Positions 47,476 to 59,267 of a stretch of DNA of 64,000 bases are shown one piece after another; the stretch's first letter is position 1, and each line of letters opens with the position of its first letter. Location of the stretch: contig JADLZK010010448.1 in the NCBI GenBank assembly GCA_015847255.1, positions 744,001 to 808,000 on the forward strand, in the 5' to 3' direction. Position numbers and translations under genes: made by a program. This stretch comes from Hyparrhenia diplandra. Its lineage: Eukaryota > Streptophyta > Magnoliopsida > Poales > Poaceae. The notes beneath the pieces were generated by a model that was not told the origin of the DNA, made no database searches, and saw only the letters and a program-made list of their open reading frames with translations.

Positions 47476-48497
47476 TCAAAGGTGTTTATAGAGGTAGGAT
47501 GTGCCTTTGCAATTAGTTCAGTTCAAAGGAGTTCATAGAGCTAGGATGCATGTGCGTTTGCTTGAACTTATCAAATCTGTTTATCAGCAATGATAGAATA
47601 GTTTTGTACCAACATCAAACAACATCAGCCGAATTATGAGCCGAACACTTCGTGGTAAAAAAATAACAAAAATTAGTTGCAAATCCGTGCCAATCCACCC
47701 AAGGGCAGAAAAGGGAATTCGTAGAATGTACTAGTACGTACTGTACGCGGTGCCCTGCCCCTGTCCGTCCGTAGAGGATCTGGATCCAGCGTGCGTCAAC
47801 GGATGGCTCGGAGGGCACCGTCGTCACTTCACCTTGCCGCTGCTGGAGCTTGCAGGAGCTGGAGCGTGTAGCAGCAACAGCAGTAGCAGCTGAGCTGTCG
47901 ACGCCAGTAGTGGTGGGTGGTGGGACCCACGCGTGACTAGATCCCATCTCATGCGAGATGCGACCGTGGGGGTGCGTGCGCCTAATAAATTATTGTTGGA
48001 CGGTCGGCAGCGCAACCGTGAAATGATGAATTAAAAAATATCCGTACTGACACACCGTCACAGTATAGTATATATATATACTGTACTGGATGTGTGCAGT
48101 AAAGATATTTCTACACATTTAGTTTGTTTTATAATTTATACAAAAAGTATTATTCTCCTGCTGTCATTATTCTCCTGCTGTCAGTACTAACGGTGCGTTT
48201 AAAAAAAAAAAACACATATTTCATATCGGTTCTACGTCACAGAAAAAAAAAAAAAAAACACCGGTTGTTTTGGCTTGTTTCAGCTTATTTTTTCTTTAGC
48301 ACTATTCGATTAGTCGAAATCGGCCGGCTTATCCAAACTTGCCGCAGTTCGAATTTCATTTGAATTTAGTGTCGCAAAGTGCCATGGCTTGAGCCGAGCA
48401 CTACTAGAACTATCTGCTGGTCAACGGCCATGGCGTGCTCCTCCTGCTCCGCAGGGGTGGTAGTTGTTTTTTAAAAAAATTGTCCGTAGTCTTAAAC
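47476..48497. other. Gene-poor spacer
   Basis: No supported gene. A short - strand frame at 47615-47947 is low-complexity Ser/Thr/Pro text without domain features. Confidence 0.45.
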
Positions 48498-49379
48498 TAT
48501 TGGTGTTTCACAGATGGATACTAAAACTAAAAAACCATAACTTCTAAATTTGGAACTATACTTATGTAACTTCTAGGTACTTCAACTAAAAACACAACAT
48601 CCCAGGTGCTTCGGAACTATATTGACTTCCGGGTGACCCGCCGGGTCCCTCGTTTAACGCCTCGGCGTTGTCACCGTCGCCATGGCCAACCATGGCTGAG
48701 GTCGTCGATCTCCACATCTTGAACCCCAAACGCCATCATGTTTCATCCCCTGGAGTCGCAGGAGCATGGAGAAGCCTCGACACCGCTTTTTTTGTGTGTC
48801 TATCCGCATCCGCAGCACCGACTTCCCAAGCTTGCCAAAGACTTCCGCCTCCACCATCTGCCCCCGCGTCGTCAGTCGCCTTCTCCGTGCGCCAATTGAC
48901 GCCGAGGTGCCCGCCAAAGTGTTCGCGGTGAGCTTCCCCTTTCTTTTGCTTTCATCTCCTGCTATCTCTCGTGGCCTCTAGGCCGTTTCCGACCTCGCGG
49001 CATAGAGTCTCCATCATCGGCCCTAGTAGCGTTGCCAAGACGCGCGGCGTTGGCGGCGACCACAAACCCTGCCCCAACTCCACTAAACTATCGGCGTCTA
49101 TCTGGCGTCGAGGGCCAACCGAACCGCATGCTCGGCGCCTATGTAGTTGGAGCGCGGCGTAGTCTACATCCCCCCGTCCCATGGTGAGTGAGCCGCCGCC
49201 GCCCGTCGGCGTGGGTGCGGTCTTTGCTCAAGCACCAGTACCCCGTGGTTACGTGAGGTATAGTTGGTACCTAGGCGTTCGTTTTTAGTTGGAGTACCTA
49301 GAAGTTACGTAAGTATAGTTTCGATTACCTAAAAGATACATTTTTACATGGAGTACCTATCCGTGAAACACCAAATAGT
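48498..49379. mobile_element. Long-TIR element with GC-rich core, Pack-MULE-like
   Basis: The left arm (48498-48640) and the right arm (49235-49379) are inverted copies over more than 100 bases. Both read inward GGTGTTTCAC, GATGGATACT or GATAGGTACT, then AACTATACTTA, GTAACTTCTAGGTACT and CAACTAAAAAC. The 48640-49230 core is GC-rich and contains gene-like but stop-interrupted sequence (for example ATGGCTGAGGTCGTCG near 48691). Long TIRs with a GC-rich filler are the Pack-MULE pattern. I could not find a 9-bp duplication. Confidence 0.6.
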
Positions 49380-49384
49380 GGTTG

Positions 49385-49671
49385 ACCATTGGTTGTGGGG
49401 CTCCCACCCGGGGTTCAAATCACGGGTGCGGCACTTTATCCTGGTTTATTCCAGGATTTTTTTTCGGCGCGCGCATTAAGTGGTAGGCGACGCCCCCCGT
49501 CGGCAATGAGGCGCTTGTGGTGACCGTAAACTTCAAAATTGCCGCTCGGTCCTTCGAATGTGCTTTCATAGGGGTAGGGTTTGCGTCACGTGTATTCATA
49601 GAGGGGGTGAGTGTGCGTGCGTGTTGAGTGTCTGCGTTGTCTTGTGTAATCTAAAAAAAAAAAAAAAAAAA
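49385..49671 (+). mobile_element. SINE with tRNA-type B box and poly(A) tail
   Basis: About 290 bp. Near the 5' end is GGCTCCCACCCGGGGTTCAA then ATC, which contains an RNA polymerase III B box (GGTTCAAATC). The body ends in a GTGTAATCT tail and an A run. It is flanked by the 12-bp duplication AAATAGTGGTTG (49373-49384 and 49672-49683), showing target-primed insertion into the end of the long-TIR element. The family is probably one of the tRNA-derived grass SINEs. Confidence 0.8.
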
Positions 49672-50633
49672 AAATAGTGGTTGTTGTTGTTGTTGTTGCA
49701 CTAGAGCACCGCAAGCAAAGGCTTTGTTTGACCGTCTGTTCCTAGAGCAACATGGCATTTTGATATCATGATTTATTATCTGTTGTTTCCTGGCCTGGGT
49801 TCCGGTGAATAATAAAAGGCTGGTTCGTTCATGTGAATAAAGGCCGTCTCCACGGTGGTGAGACGGAGATCTATCCCGATCCCAAGGAATTATATTCCAA
49901 GTGAAAAAAAGGAGAGAATTTTCTTTTGGAAATTTATATATTCCAATTGGAAAAAAGAAATCAAAAGGAATTTAAAAAGAGCTCCCTCCAGTCGTGTCGA
50001 GCGCACAGCGTGCATGATCAATTCCAATATTCTGTATAGGACATGTTGATAGACATCTCGATATCTCATGTCTGCTGCTACTTTCAGCAATGGATTCCGC
50101 TTCTGGCTACAGCCTACACTACCTGGCACAAGCAGCAGCTACTAGTTTCATTTCAGCAAGTGTGCTATCACTGGAATGGACAAGAAGATACCCCAATAGC
50201 TTCCACCCAACTATGCAAAGCTCTAACAGTTTCAGTGGACAGGAACCCAGAGGATCAAGATCAACACAGATGCCTTGAAAATAAACGGCAACTCACCGCC
50301 AAAACAACAACCAACAACAATGACAAGAACAACAACGCGGCCGTTCATTCATTTTGCATGATCAAAGGATGTGCACCAACCAACCATTTTACAATCTGAC
50401 TCACGGCCACCGCCGCATTCTCACGGACCGCAAGTCTGCAACAACCGCACAGCCTGCCTATTATTCTTCTTTTTTCATGTTTCTCATTTCAGAGCTAAAA
50501 GTTGTAACAGAATCAGAGTATCCCAAAACTGAGTGAGGCCCAAGAGAAGTCGTGGATGTAGGTGCAGCCGCTGATTCGGCGGTCCAGGCGTGGCTCATTA
50601 TTGTTGGCAGCTTGCCAGGGGTGTACTATAGAT

Positions 50634-53600
50634 TCAGCTTCCATACTTCACAGCCTTGCATGTAACGGTTGGGTTTCGGATCTCGTCCTGGCTTTGGATC
50701 AACCGGATCTCCAAGCTGCTGGTTGATGGGTCGAAGCCGACCATCTTATAGTCTTCTACAGTTCTCTTCAGAAGTGCCTGCAGAAGTCGTATTAGTATAA
50801 GTAAACTTCAAATAGCTATTCCCTCCGTTCCAAATGATAAGTAAATTTGTGACTTTTTTTGGTTCATCCATTTTACTATGTATGTAGACATATTATTATA
50901 TATAAATGCATAGCAAAATGAGTGTCTTAAAAAGTCAAAAAGCGACTTTATAATTTGAAACGGAGGGGATATTACATATGGCAATGCTAGTGCCACAAAC
51001 AGTCTACTAGTCTGTATCCATCAATAAGTGCATAGACTGGTGAAAACCGGCTTGTTTGCTTTTTACATTTTAAGTACACAACATCGAAGCCTTATTAAAA
51101 GAACACGTACATCGTACATGAGTTTAAATACCACCTGATAAAAAAAACTACTGAATGAGTGATATATGAAGGCTAGGCCAGAAACAGAAAGTCAGCAGGA
51201 GGCTGTATAAGAAACTAAACAATAGTGAACTTTGCCCTATTTGTGAGTCGAAATTCTTGTCTTAGTTTATATGTGAGGAAAACCCATGAAATGTATAACT
51301 GAATAATCAGTAGTGCTACTACACCATGCTGCCTAAATTCAAGCATACAGAAGGCACAACAAATGGTGTTAAATTTCAGATCATAGTATAGAGCAGCATG
51401 GCTGAGATACCTGCAAACTAGAAACTGCCAGTTCTGCCGCTTTCTCGAGGTTATCGGGATATTTCTGTGTAATTACAAGCAAAGCAACCATGTTTTACAA
51501 ACAAGAAAACAATGACATGAATGTTAGTGATCGTTCTCCAGTCTTACATTACTCCATCCTAGCAGGAGAGCAGTTGTTAAATCTCCGTTCCCTGCATAGC
51601 ATTATGGAGGCAGGTGAAAATTTAATTTATACAAGTGATTGAAAACTATAAACTAGTAATGATATAAACACCAATGAAGAATATGTTAAGGGAACAGGTC
51701 CACATTTACTTCTTTTCTCTACCACTTCACTCAGAATTGGTTAATCCACTTATCTAACATACTCCTATAATTAGGAGATACTTCACAAGCACACATTTTC
51801 ATTGTGCACCTCAAACAGTTCATCTCAAACGTTGTGCACTTGATTGTGTGATCATCTCTCTTGTCTCTACCATCCTTAATGCCACCAATTTTAATGGCAA
51901 CAAAATAATACTCTAGATGACTATCATTAGAGGCTTGTAACTCATTTTGTGTTACATGAATTCAACTTCCATATGCTCGGTGATAGCGATGACTCCAGTT
52001 TAAATAAATTAACACAAGAAACTCTTATAAGAATCAGTCTACAACAAAACAATCATATTCCTTACTCCACACTCTAATCTAGAAGTTTCTAGCGAACAAA
52101 ATAGAGAGATATGAATATACCGTGAAATATGCAGGTATCTTTGGTATCTCAATCTTAAATTGTTCTGGCGGTTGTTCCTGAAGAAAATGATAAAGTAAAT
52201 CTATAGGATACATATATATTACCATACCAAAACAAAAAGAACATAAGTTTGGAACCAAATTACACCCATCTTCACGAATTCATCTACATAAGTAATTGCC
52301 ATAAGCTAGACCTGTCATATATTTTACATGCCAATTTTATAACTACTCTATAGTGCAGCTTAGTTGGCCACTATTGCACATGAGTATATCACAGCCGTGA
52401 GACATCCCTGCTGCATCGACCAAGTCGTTCATCGCCAGCCCCAAAAAATATCTGAGCAGATGACCAGGATGTATACAGGTTCTGTTATTACTACTATTAA
52501 AGAAGTATATGGTTTCTGTTGGCTCTGCTGTCTAGGTGTATCTGGACATACTGCTCATAAGTAGCATGTGGATGTCTCAACACTTTTGTATCCACATAAT
52601 TTTGTTTAACAGCTTTGTTGGACAAATAAAATTTTCATTTGCATCTCAAGTCCGTTGCTAGTAGCATGTAGACAGATGTCAGTTGCGCGATTCCATTGAA
52701 AGTTTACCTCTGTTTTTTGTGACTTCCGATAAAGGAGCAGCTTGCCTTCAATAAGTGCACTAGTTATAACAACCTGGAAGATCATAGCAACCAAACACAT
52801 GCATACACAACTTCATTACCAGCCCTTAAAAGATGACGTGGAACTAAAGAAGCAAACCATAGAGATCATGAGTAATTGTACTAAGTATATCCCACTAAAC
52901 ACATTTCACGGTTGATTTATCAGTTGGACAAGGGGCAAACCTTCTGTGGTCCAGCACTGTGGAGGGTATTACAAGCTGTCAAGCCATCATGTTCGGAGGT
53001 GATCCTGTAAGTACATTTTTTGAATGAAAAGGATCCTGTAAGTATATGTCAATATAGGAAAAGGTGCCTGCGGATCTATCGATATGATAAGTACGGTATG
53101 GAGACTCCTTTTTTTACTTTTCAAGTAGAGCATGGCTACCTCAATCCAGTAAGTAGTTCTACTTCAAATTGGTTAGGTGTAAGCATTGAAGCAACTGGAA
53201 CAACCTACAAATGGTTTGATGATAAAATGGTAAATTGGGATGGTAAGATACATGGGGACTGCAAAGCACTATGCATGTGTGTGCGCCACAAGAATAAGAA
53301 CTCAAAAATAGCAAATTTGAAATGAGATGCCTTGGTCTATTGTATTTCATTCCAAAGCAGAAGAACAAAGGGAAAACAAACTAATAACCCCAAGTTCCTA
53401 TCTGGGTAGAAGGAAGAAAGACGCATAAGTGTCTGTAGCCAGTTCTACAGGAGATATAGTATACATAGTGTTCTATAAAATCAATTAACAGTCTAGTCTA
53501 CAGAAGGGTCAAAAAGGAAAGTATAGAACCCCGTGAGTGCTGCATGCTTGCATATAGTGAAAAAGCATGTATTTGTAATAGATAACAGCCTTGCCATTCT

Positions 53601-55134
53601 AAAAAGTCTAAGGACAAGCAATTACCATATTTTGGTATCATATGAGAAAAGCATAGAAGGGAGAATGGGTTACATCACCTTCTGTTGATAAACAGATATT
53701 AGTTCCTGAGGAACGTATAGTTTTCCTTCATCACCTAGAACTGGGTCGCAAACTGCAGCATGTTTGCAATTAGCAAACAGGAATTAGCCATGTCTAGTCA
53801 GTCTCTAGCTATGATCTGATCGAAGTTGTCCCAGTTAAAATTAATAAGTTTAGTAAAGAAGAAGCAAGCACACAGATAACGAAAGGTGAGATAAGATTAC
53901 CATATAAAAGATCAGGATTGACGGATCGTAATTTGTCAACAACTTGTAGGACAGTATCTAAAAAGGAAACTGAGCCTATATAACCTGAGAACCATAAACA
54001 GCATGTCACTTTGTGCGTGATGAACAGTATTTATTGGCAGTGAAAAGGCACTGATTTTTGCTTGCTATCATGGAAAATTATCATCAGTGACCAAGCAATT
54101 GATCGACTTTCTCTTTCCTGGACATGAAGGATGTGCAGGACTAGTTAGAAGATGTCATGAAAGTTTCACCTGTTAATAAATGGGTATAATGAAGCAACTG
54201 ATTTCCCTCCAGTCCTTCAATAAGGTCCCAGAGCTGTTTGCCATCAAGAACCTGACCTCTAAATGTTGGGTATCCTGAGATAACACGTAACGGGAAACGT
54301 TTAGGCGTCCCAAGCAAATCGCACATGAGACTCTGTACGTGTACGATATACCTTTACCTGTATGATTAGAAAACTGTACAGAGTTTATTGGATCCACATC
54401 AAAGCCAAGGAGTTGCAGGGGAAAGACGGCCGATTTGTTGCCAACATACCCCTGAATTGGAGGAATCACAGACTGAGAAGAGCATATGTATCATCAAATA
54501 AGAAAGTGACAATGCTCAAAGATTCCTACTGAACAAACCCCGAATGAAGCAAAAACTCGTGACCTCTCATCATACAAAAAGACAAGGCAGTTATAACCAC
54601 TGATCCCTCACACAAACGGTTGTGCTGCCAATTAGTAAGCGACAATCACGCCGTTGATGCGCGCACAAACCATTGTGGTGGTGCTTAGAAGACCACAGTC
54701 ACACCGGTTTGAGATCACACGGTATGGTATGCATGGGTGCATCTTATGTACATGGTATCAACACATCAAGGGAAGAAGACCCAACCTAAACCTTACATGC
54801 AGAAACTCATATCCAGACTCCACAGAGCTGTGTTCTTAGCCTAGTCCACATGGTAGGAGGACATACAAAACCACTGCTTCGCCCCCCCGAATCTAAAACA
54901 CAACTCCCATACGAGAAGCGCAAAGCCATATCATATACAGGAGCAGAGCCCGGGAGTCCGGGCTCCTCTATCAATCGAGGTGAGCAAGCAGCAACTCAGG
55001 TAACAGATGGATGACAGGATGGAGGCAGAGGCAGTCAGGGCAGCGAGGTGGACCTGGACGGTGTGGGACTGGATGCTGAGCACGCGGCCGGTGTCGGACG
55101 GCAGCGCGACGGACAGGATCGGCGGCCGCGCCAT
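50634..55134 (-). CDS. Pyridoxal kinase (SOS4 type)
   Basis: Phosphorylates pyridoxal, pyridoxine and pyridoxamine with ATP in vitamin B6 salvage (EC 2.7.1.35); the Arabidopsis homologue SOS4 affects salt tolerance and root hairs. Twelve exons read without interruption: 55054-55134, 54358-54451, 54170-54274, 53901-53984, 53679-53752, 53140-53204, 52941-53004, 52708-52773, 52131-52177, 51548-51591, 51411-51464 and 50634-50777. Key segments are LSVALPSDTGRVLSIQSHTV at the N-terminus, GYVGNKSAVFPLQLLGFDVD, INSVQFSNHTGYPTFRGQVL, the CDPVLGDEGKLYVP substrate/ATP loop, VASMLTPNQFEVELLTGLR, the NGDLTTALLLGW motif (anion-hole GD) and a C-terminus ending CKAVKYGS. Length fits the family (about 310 residues). 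The usual GTGD is NGD here, a small change beside the catalytic Asp. An in-frame extension of 87 codons upstream of ATG 55134 is possible. Confidence 0.95.
50819..50969. mobile_element. Stowaway-type MITE in the last pyridoxal kinase intron
   Basis: About 151 bp, ends TTCCCTCCGTTCC and GAAACGGAGGGGA, flanked by TA (50817-50818 and 50970-50971). Central AT-rich hairpin text resembles the two kinase-intron elements. Confidence 0.85.
53001..53045. repeat. Short tandem duplication at a splice acceptor
   Basis: GGATCCTGTAAGTA-like text occurs at 53000-53014 and again at 53031-53044. The first copy contains the acceptor of the exon 52941-53004 of pyridoxal kinase (- strand), so a second potential AG acceptor lies about 30 bases upstream. 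Confidence 0.6.
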
Positions 55135-56195
55135 CTTCGGGTACACCGCCGCCGCCCTCCTCCTCCAAGTCTGACCCCTCCGCGTCAGCAGCAACGACGA
55201 CGACGACCACCCAAACGCCTCCCTGCAGGCACAGCCACAGCCACAGCGCAGCAGACACGCTTTGAGCAAAGAACCAATGCAATCCGGGTCCGGGTCAAAG
55301 CTGGAACACGAGGAGGAGGAGGAAATGAAGCCAAGAAGAGGAGAAGGAGGAGGAGGAGAGAAGCAACCGAATCCTCCTGCAGCCTCCCTTCTCAATCCAC
55401 CACTGACCTTTCAGACAGGTTGACCACCAGTGAGACGAATTCTTGCTTGTTCGATTTTGCTCTTGAAAAAAAGAAATCCTATTTATTTATTAAAATGGAA
55501 TTCCTACTTAAAATACTGTCGCTGCTGCAGCACGCGGCGTGTTGCGTGAGACAAGACAACGCACCTGGAGGAGGAGCAGCGGGGCGCGGCGGCGGCCCTG
55601 ACGAGGCGCGCGCCGGAGGAGGATGGAGCTGCGGCTGGTGGCGGCGGTGCGGCCACGGCGACGGCGGCAGTCATGCGACGCACGGACGGCGCGGGGGCGG
55701 CGGAGGGACTGAGGCGGCGAGGCGAGGCGGCGGTGGAGTGGACCGAGCCGACGAGTGCGGTGGATGGCGATAGGATCGTACGGTCGGGAGAGACGGCGTG
55801 GCGGGATCTGGGACGTCCGTTACGAAAGGGACGGGCCGGATCCTCGTGTGGTGCCAGACGGCGACACGGCGGCGTGGGAGGGCTTGACGAGGTGGGCTGG
55901 GCTTGGTGGTTGTCGATTTGGGCCTGACAGAAAGAAGAAGCACCGGAGCATTACCAGGCATTGGGCCGCACGCTGGTGATATCCTCGGCCCGGTAACGGA
56001 CCAGGCCCAGACACTGATCACGTCACGTGTCTGTCGCCCGCCGACGACTACGACGCGGCGTCGCTGCCTGACCGTGACGTCAGACGTCGGCATGCATGTG
56101 CTGTGTGCAACAGTGCATGCTGCTTCGTACTGTACGGAGTACGTACTGCAGTCTGCAGCAAGCCAGAGAGTCATTTTTTCTTTTGTTTAATGGTC
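55135..56195. other. Pyridoxal kinase 5' region and GC-rich upstream block
   Basis: The - strand frame of exon 1 stays open to ATG 55395. Further upstream, 55560-55800 is very GC-rich with overlapping frames on both strands and no recognisable domain, probably promoter-proximal sequence. Confidence 0.5.
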
Positions 56196-56436
56196 GGGGG
56201 TGTTTAGTTTCTCTTCCCAAACCCAAAAATCTTTATAGTTCTCGTCACATCAAATCTTTTAACGCATGTATGAGGCATTAAATGTAGATAAATAAAAAAA
56301 CTAATTGTACAGCCGTTTTGAAAAGTACGGAGGCGAATCTTTTGGCTAATTAGTCTATGATAAGATAATAATTATCAAATACAAACGAAAAGTCTTCTGA
56401 TCGAACCCAAAAATATTTCACAAACTAAACACCCCC
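56196..56436. mobile_element. MITE with GGGGGTGTTTAGTTT termini
   Basis: About 241 bp with long, almost perfect ends: GGGGGTGTTTAGTTT on the left and the same motif read inward on the right. The interior is shared with the element at 47196 (CACATCAAATCTTTTAACGC, CATTAAATGTAG, AAACTAATTG, AAATACAAACGAAAA). Confidence 0.8.
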
Positions 56437-56960
56437 ATCTCATCTACTCTCTAGCTTGTTGACCTCTCTCGATCGATCTCACGCGCACAAAGGAAAAAAA
56501 GGAGGCCATGAAAACAAGAGGTGCAAAATAATGTACTTTTGGCAAGAAGAATGGATGAAACGGCCACAGTCTCGCTCGTTTTCCCTCACGGGGTGACGTT
56601 TTTTTTTCATTCACGTGAAAATCCGTGCTCACGATGATTAATTTTCGCTTCCCGGCCGGCATTTGCATGCAATTCATGCATGCTTGTTTCTTGGCTCCTA
56701 ATCATAAACATCACCAGCGGTACTTTCTTGGATCATAATCATAAATAAACATCATATAACAAACAAGAATTTTGTGTGTTTATTTCCACAATAAAAACTG
56801 AGAGACCAGCTATTGATTTCCTTCCCGACTTAGGGTGCATTTTGGTTTAAAAGGTTATAAGGACTAGAGACTATATAGTGACTAAATAGAGACTAGTTCC
56901 TAAAAAGTTGTTTGCTTCAAGGGTTGCACAAATAAGTACTCTAGTCCCTAGTACAACAAA

Positions 56961-57485
56961 AGCAACCACAATGTTTATGGACTACTCCCTCCGTCCCAAA
57001 ATAAATAACGTAACGCTTCCCGGTAAAACATCTACAATTAATTATATATTAAAATAGGATTAATATTTATATTACATAATTAGTATCATTGGAAAGATCT
57101 TTTGATCTAGTTTTTAACAAATTTATTTAGAGATTTAAATCTTCTACATATTTTCTATAAATCGAGTGGAAAACCAAAAACGTCGTTTATTTTTGGGACG
57201 GAGGGAGTAGTCCATAGTGGCAGTTTTTGCGTCGGTGGTCCATAGCTATGGCTCCTTCCACAATGTAGGAGTTTATATGGACTAAAAAGTGGAGCCTACT
57301 AACACATAGAGCTGGAGGTAGGAGAAGAGGGAGAGATAGAGAAAGTATGTTTTTTTTTATTCCTTATGGGCGGTCCATAAGCTTATGGGGCGGTGATACT
57401 ATGGATTTGGTGTCACAATGTTTGCCTACCCATAGAAGAATATTTTATTGCTTATGGACTGCCTTATGCCCACATTGTGGTTGCT
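56961..57485. mobile_element. MITE with AGCAACCACAATG ends, host of a nested Stowaway
   Basis: AGCAACCACAATGTTTATGG on the left is matched by the inverted AGCAACCACAATGTGGGCAT at the right end. Internal GTCCATA motifs recur. A Stowaway element is inserted inside, so the host is older. Superfamily probably PIF/Harbinger. Confidence 0.6.
56985..57207. mobile_element. Stowaway-type MITE, nested
   Basis: 223 bp, ends CTCCCTCCGTCCCAAAA and TTTTTGGGACGGAGGGAG, flanked by TA at 56983-56984 and 57208-57209. It lies inside the 56961-57485 element. Confidence 0.92.
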
Positions 57486-57963
57486 CTTATTAGATGAATT
57501 GAAACAACCACCACTTTATATACTACATCATCGTCATTGTTATCATATATAGAAGCATTGTTTTTCATTTTTTTACATAGAAGCAAAACTTACTATCCCG
57601 GCCAAACAACTCAATCAAACGTTATAGAGAGTGCGGTTCGATCTGGACTCATTATATGGTACATATACTTTGCCCTCGTACATGTATGTTAAGTAGCAAG
57701 TTACACTGTAAATATGTTGTTGATGTCTTCGTTTTTTTTTTGCTCTAATATGGTGACCATAAATAAAAACAACCTTGTGTATGTCATGGGTCTCTACATT
57801 CTACAAGAAACGTTAGGGGAAATACCAATAGATATTTATGCATGCGAAAATGAAATAAAATATACCATAACAATTTAGCAACCAAGAAACCGGTTTTACT
57901 CTTATGGTGACGCTTGACAATGACAGACTCGCGGTGTCATCGCGATGCCATTTTCCGCTCTAA

Positions 57964-59045
57964 GAGCAACTCCAACAGTTTTGTATTTACACTTGGCATT
58001 CTATTATTTTTGCCAAAACCGAAAAATCTATGGTTTGCCAAAACCTCAAAATTGGGCTTTGCAATTTGGGCAATTTGGCATTTGGAGCTCCTCCCCGCGC
58101 ATATTTGCCAAAGGTACGACGCTTGGCAAACGCGGTGTCCACCCCCGACAGTTGCTCCTCCCGCGCGAAGACTTCTTCTCGTGCGCCTCTCTTCTTCTCC
58201 CTCGAAAACGAATCCAGGATCCCTCGAGCAGTCCTGACGGGCTCGTCGCTGGTCTGGGCCGGCGTGGCCGAGACCGGGCTCGTCGGCGGTCCTGACGAAT
58301 ATCAGCCCCGTCGCCGCCTCCTTATCTCCTCGAGTGATGCAGTAACTTTACACGGAACTCCGGTCGTGCGGAAACATGTTCCTTCGCTCGTCCATGGCGA
58401 GTTCGCGAGTTTCTTCGCGTCGTCCAACGCTCGCCGTCTAGGATAGATGATGGACGACGACGCCGCCGCCGCCGCCAGCATCGCTTCCTGTCTGCCGCGA
58501 CCGCCGCTAGGTGGCCTTGCCTGCAGCCGGCCTGTGTTCTTCTTGCTGCCACCGGGATTGCCGTGGACTCTAGCGTCGTGCGTGTCCATCCCAGGTGCCT
58601 CCGAGACTGCCTGACGAAGGACCGGCGCGAGTCGTGACGGCTGCAAGAGCGTGCTAGTAGTACATGTACTGATGTACATCTAGGCACATGCAGATCGATG
58701 ATCCATCTCCGCGATGCGGTGGTCAGAGTCGAAGGGGCAAGCCGGCCGGCGGCTATGTGCAGTGCTTCTTGCTGATGGCTAGCTTGTTCCTGCTACTATC
58801 TGATATCTAGCCAACGCACGCGCATGACTGCTGATGGTACCTTCGACTATAGAAACGCCGCGACGAGGACGATTTCTAGAAACCCCCAAACCGGTAGTTA
58901 ATTATGGGCCCGCTATTTGGGTTTTGCCAAGTGTAATTTGGCAAACTGTTGGAGATGACAATTAATTTAACTTGGCAAATATTTGAGTGACTTGGCAAAT
59001 CGTAACTTTTGCCAAATGAAAAATGGCAAACTGTTGGAGATGCTC
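57964..59045. mobile_element. PIF/Harbinger-like element with GC-rich core
   Basis: TAA duplications (57961-57963 and 59046-59048) flank inverted ends GAGCAACTCCAACAG and, read inward, GAGCATCTCCAACAG. AT-rich subterminal text repeats TTTGGCAA/TTGCCAAA motifs at both sides. The middle (58090-58880) switches abruptly to GC-rich, gene-like sequence with no intact frame. No transposase is encoded, so it is non-autonomous; the core may be captured host DNA. Confidence 0.75.
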
Positions 59046-59267
59046 TAAGCCACCTGGTATGTCATCCTTATCGATGGAAGGTTGTTACTAGTAAAAGGAA
59101 ATCCCAATAGATGGTTGCCAAAAAAAAAAAAAAAAACCCTTTGTGAAACACGAAGTGTTTGGGCATTTCACCTACTCCCTCAGTCCTAAAATAAAAGGTG
59201 TAACCATAGGCACATAACAAAAAAATAAAACCTCTAAGAAAAGAGGGGAATAATCTATAACCAGTTT

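Noticed and set aside
59172..59210. Another Stowaway element starting CTCCCTCAGTCCTAAAAT
   Set aside because: Only the left end is visible; no matching right end was found, so it is at most a fragment.
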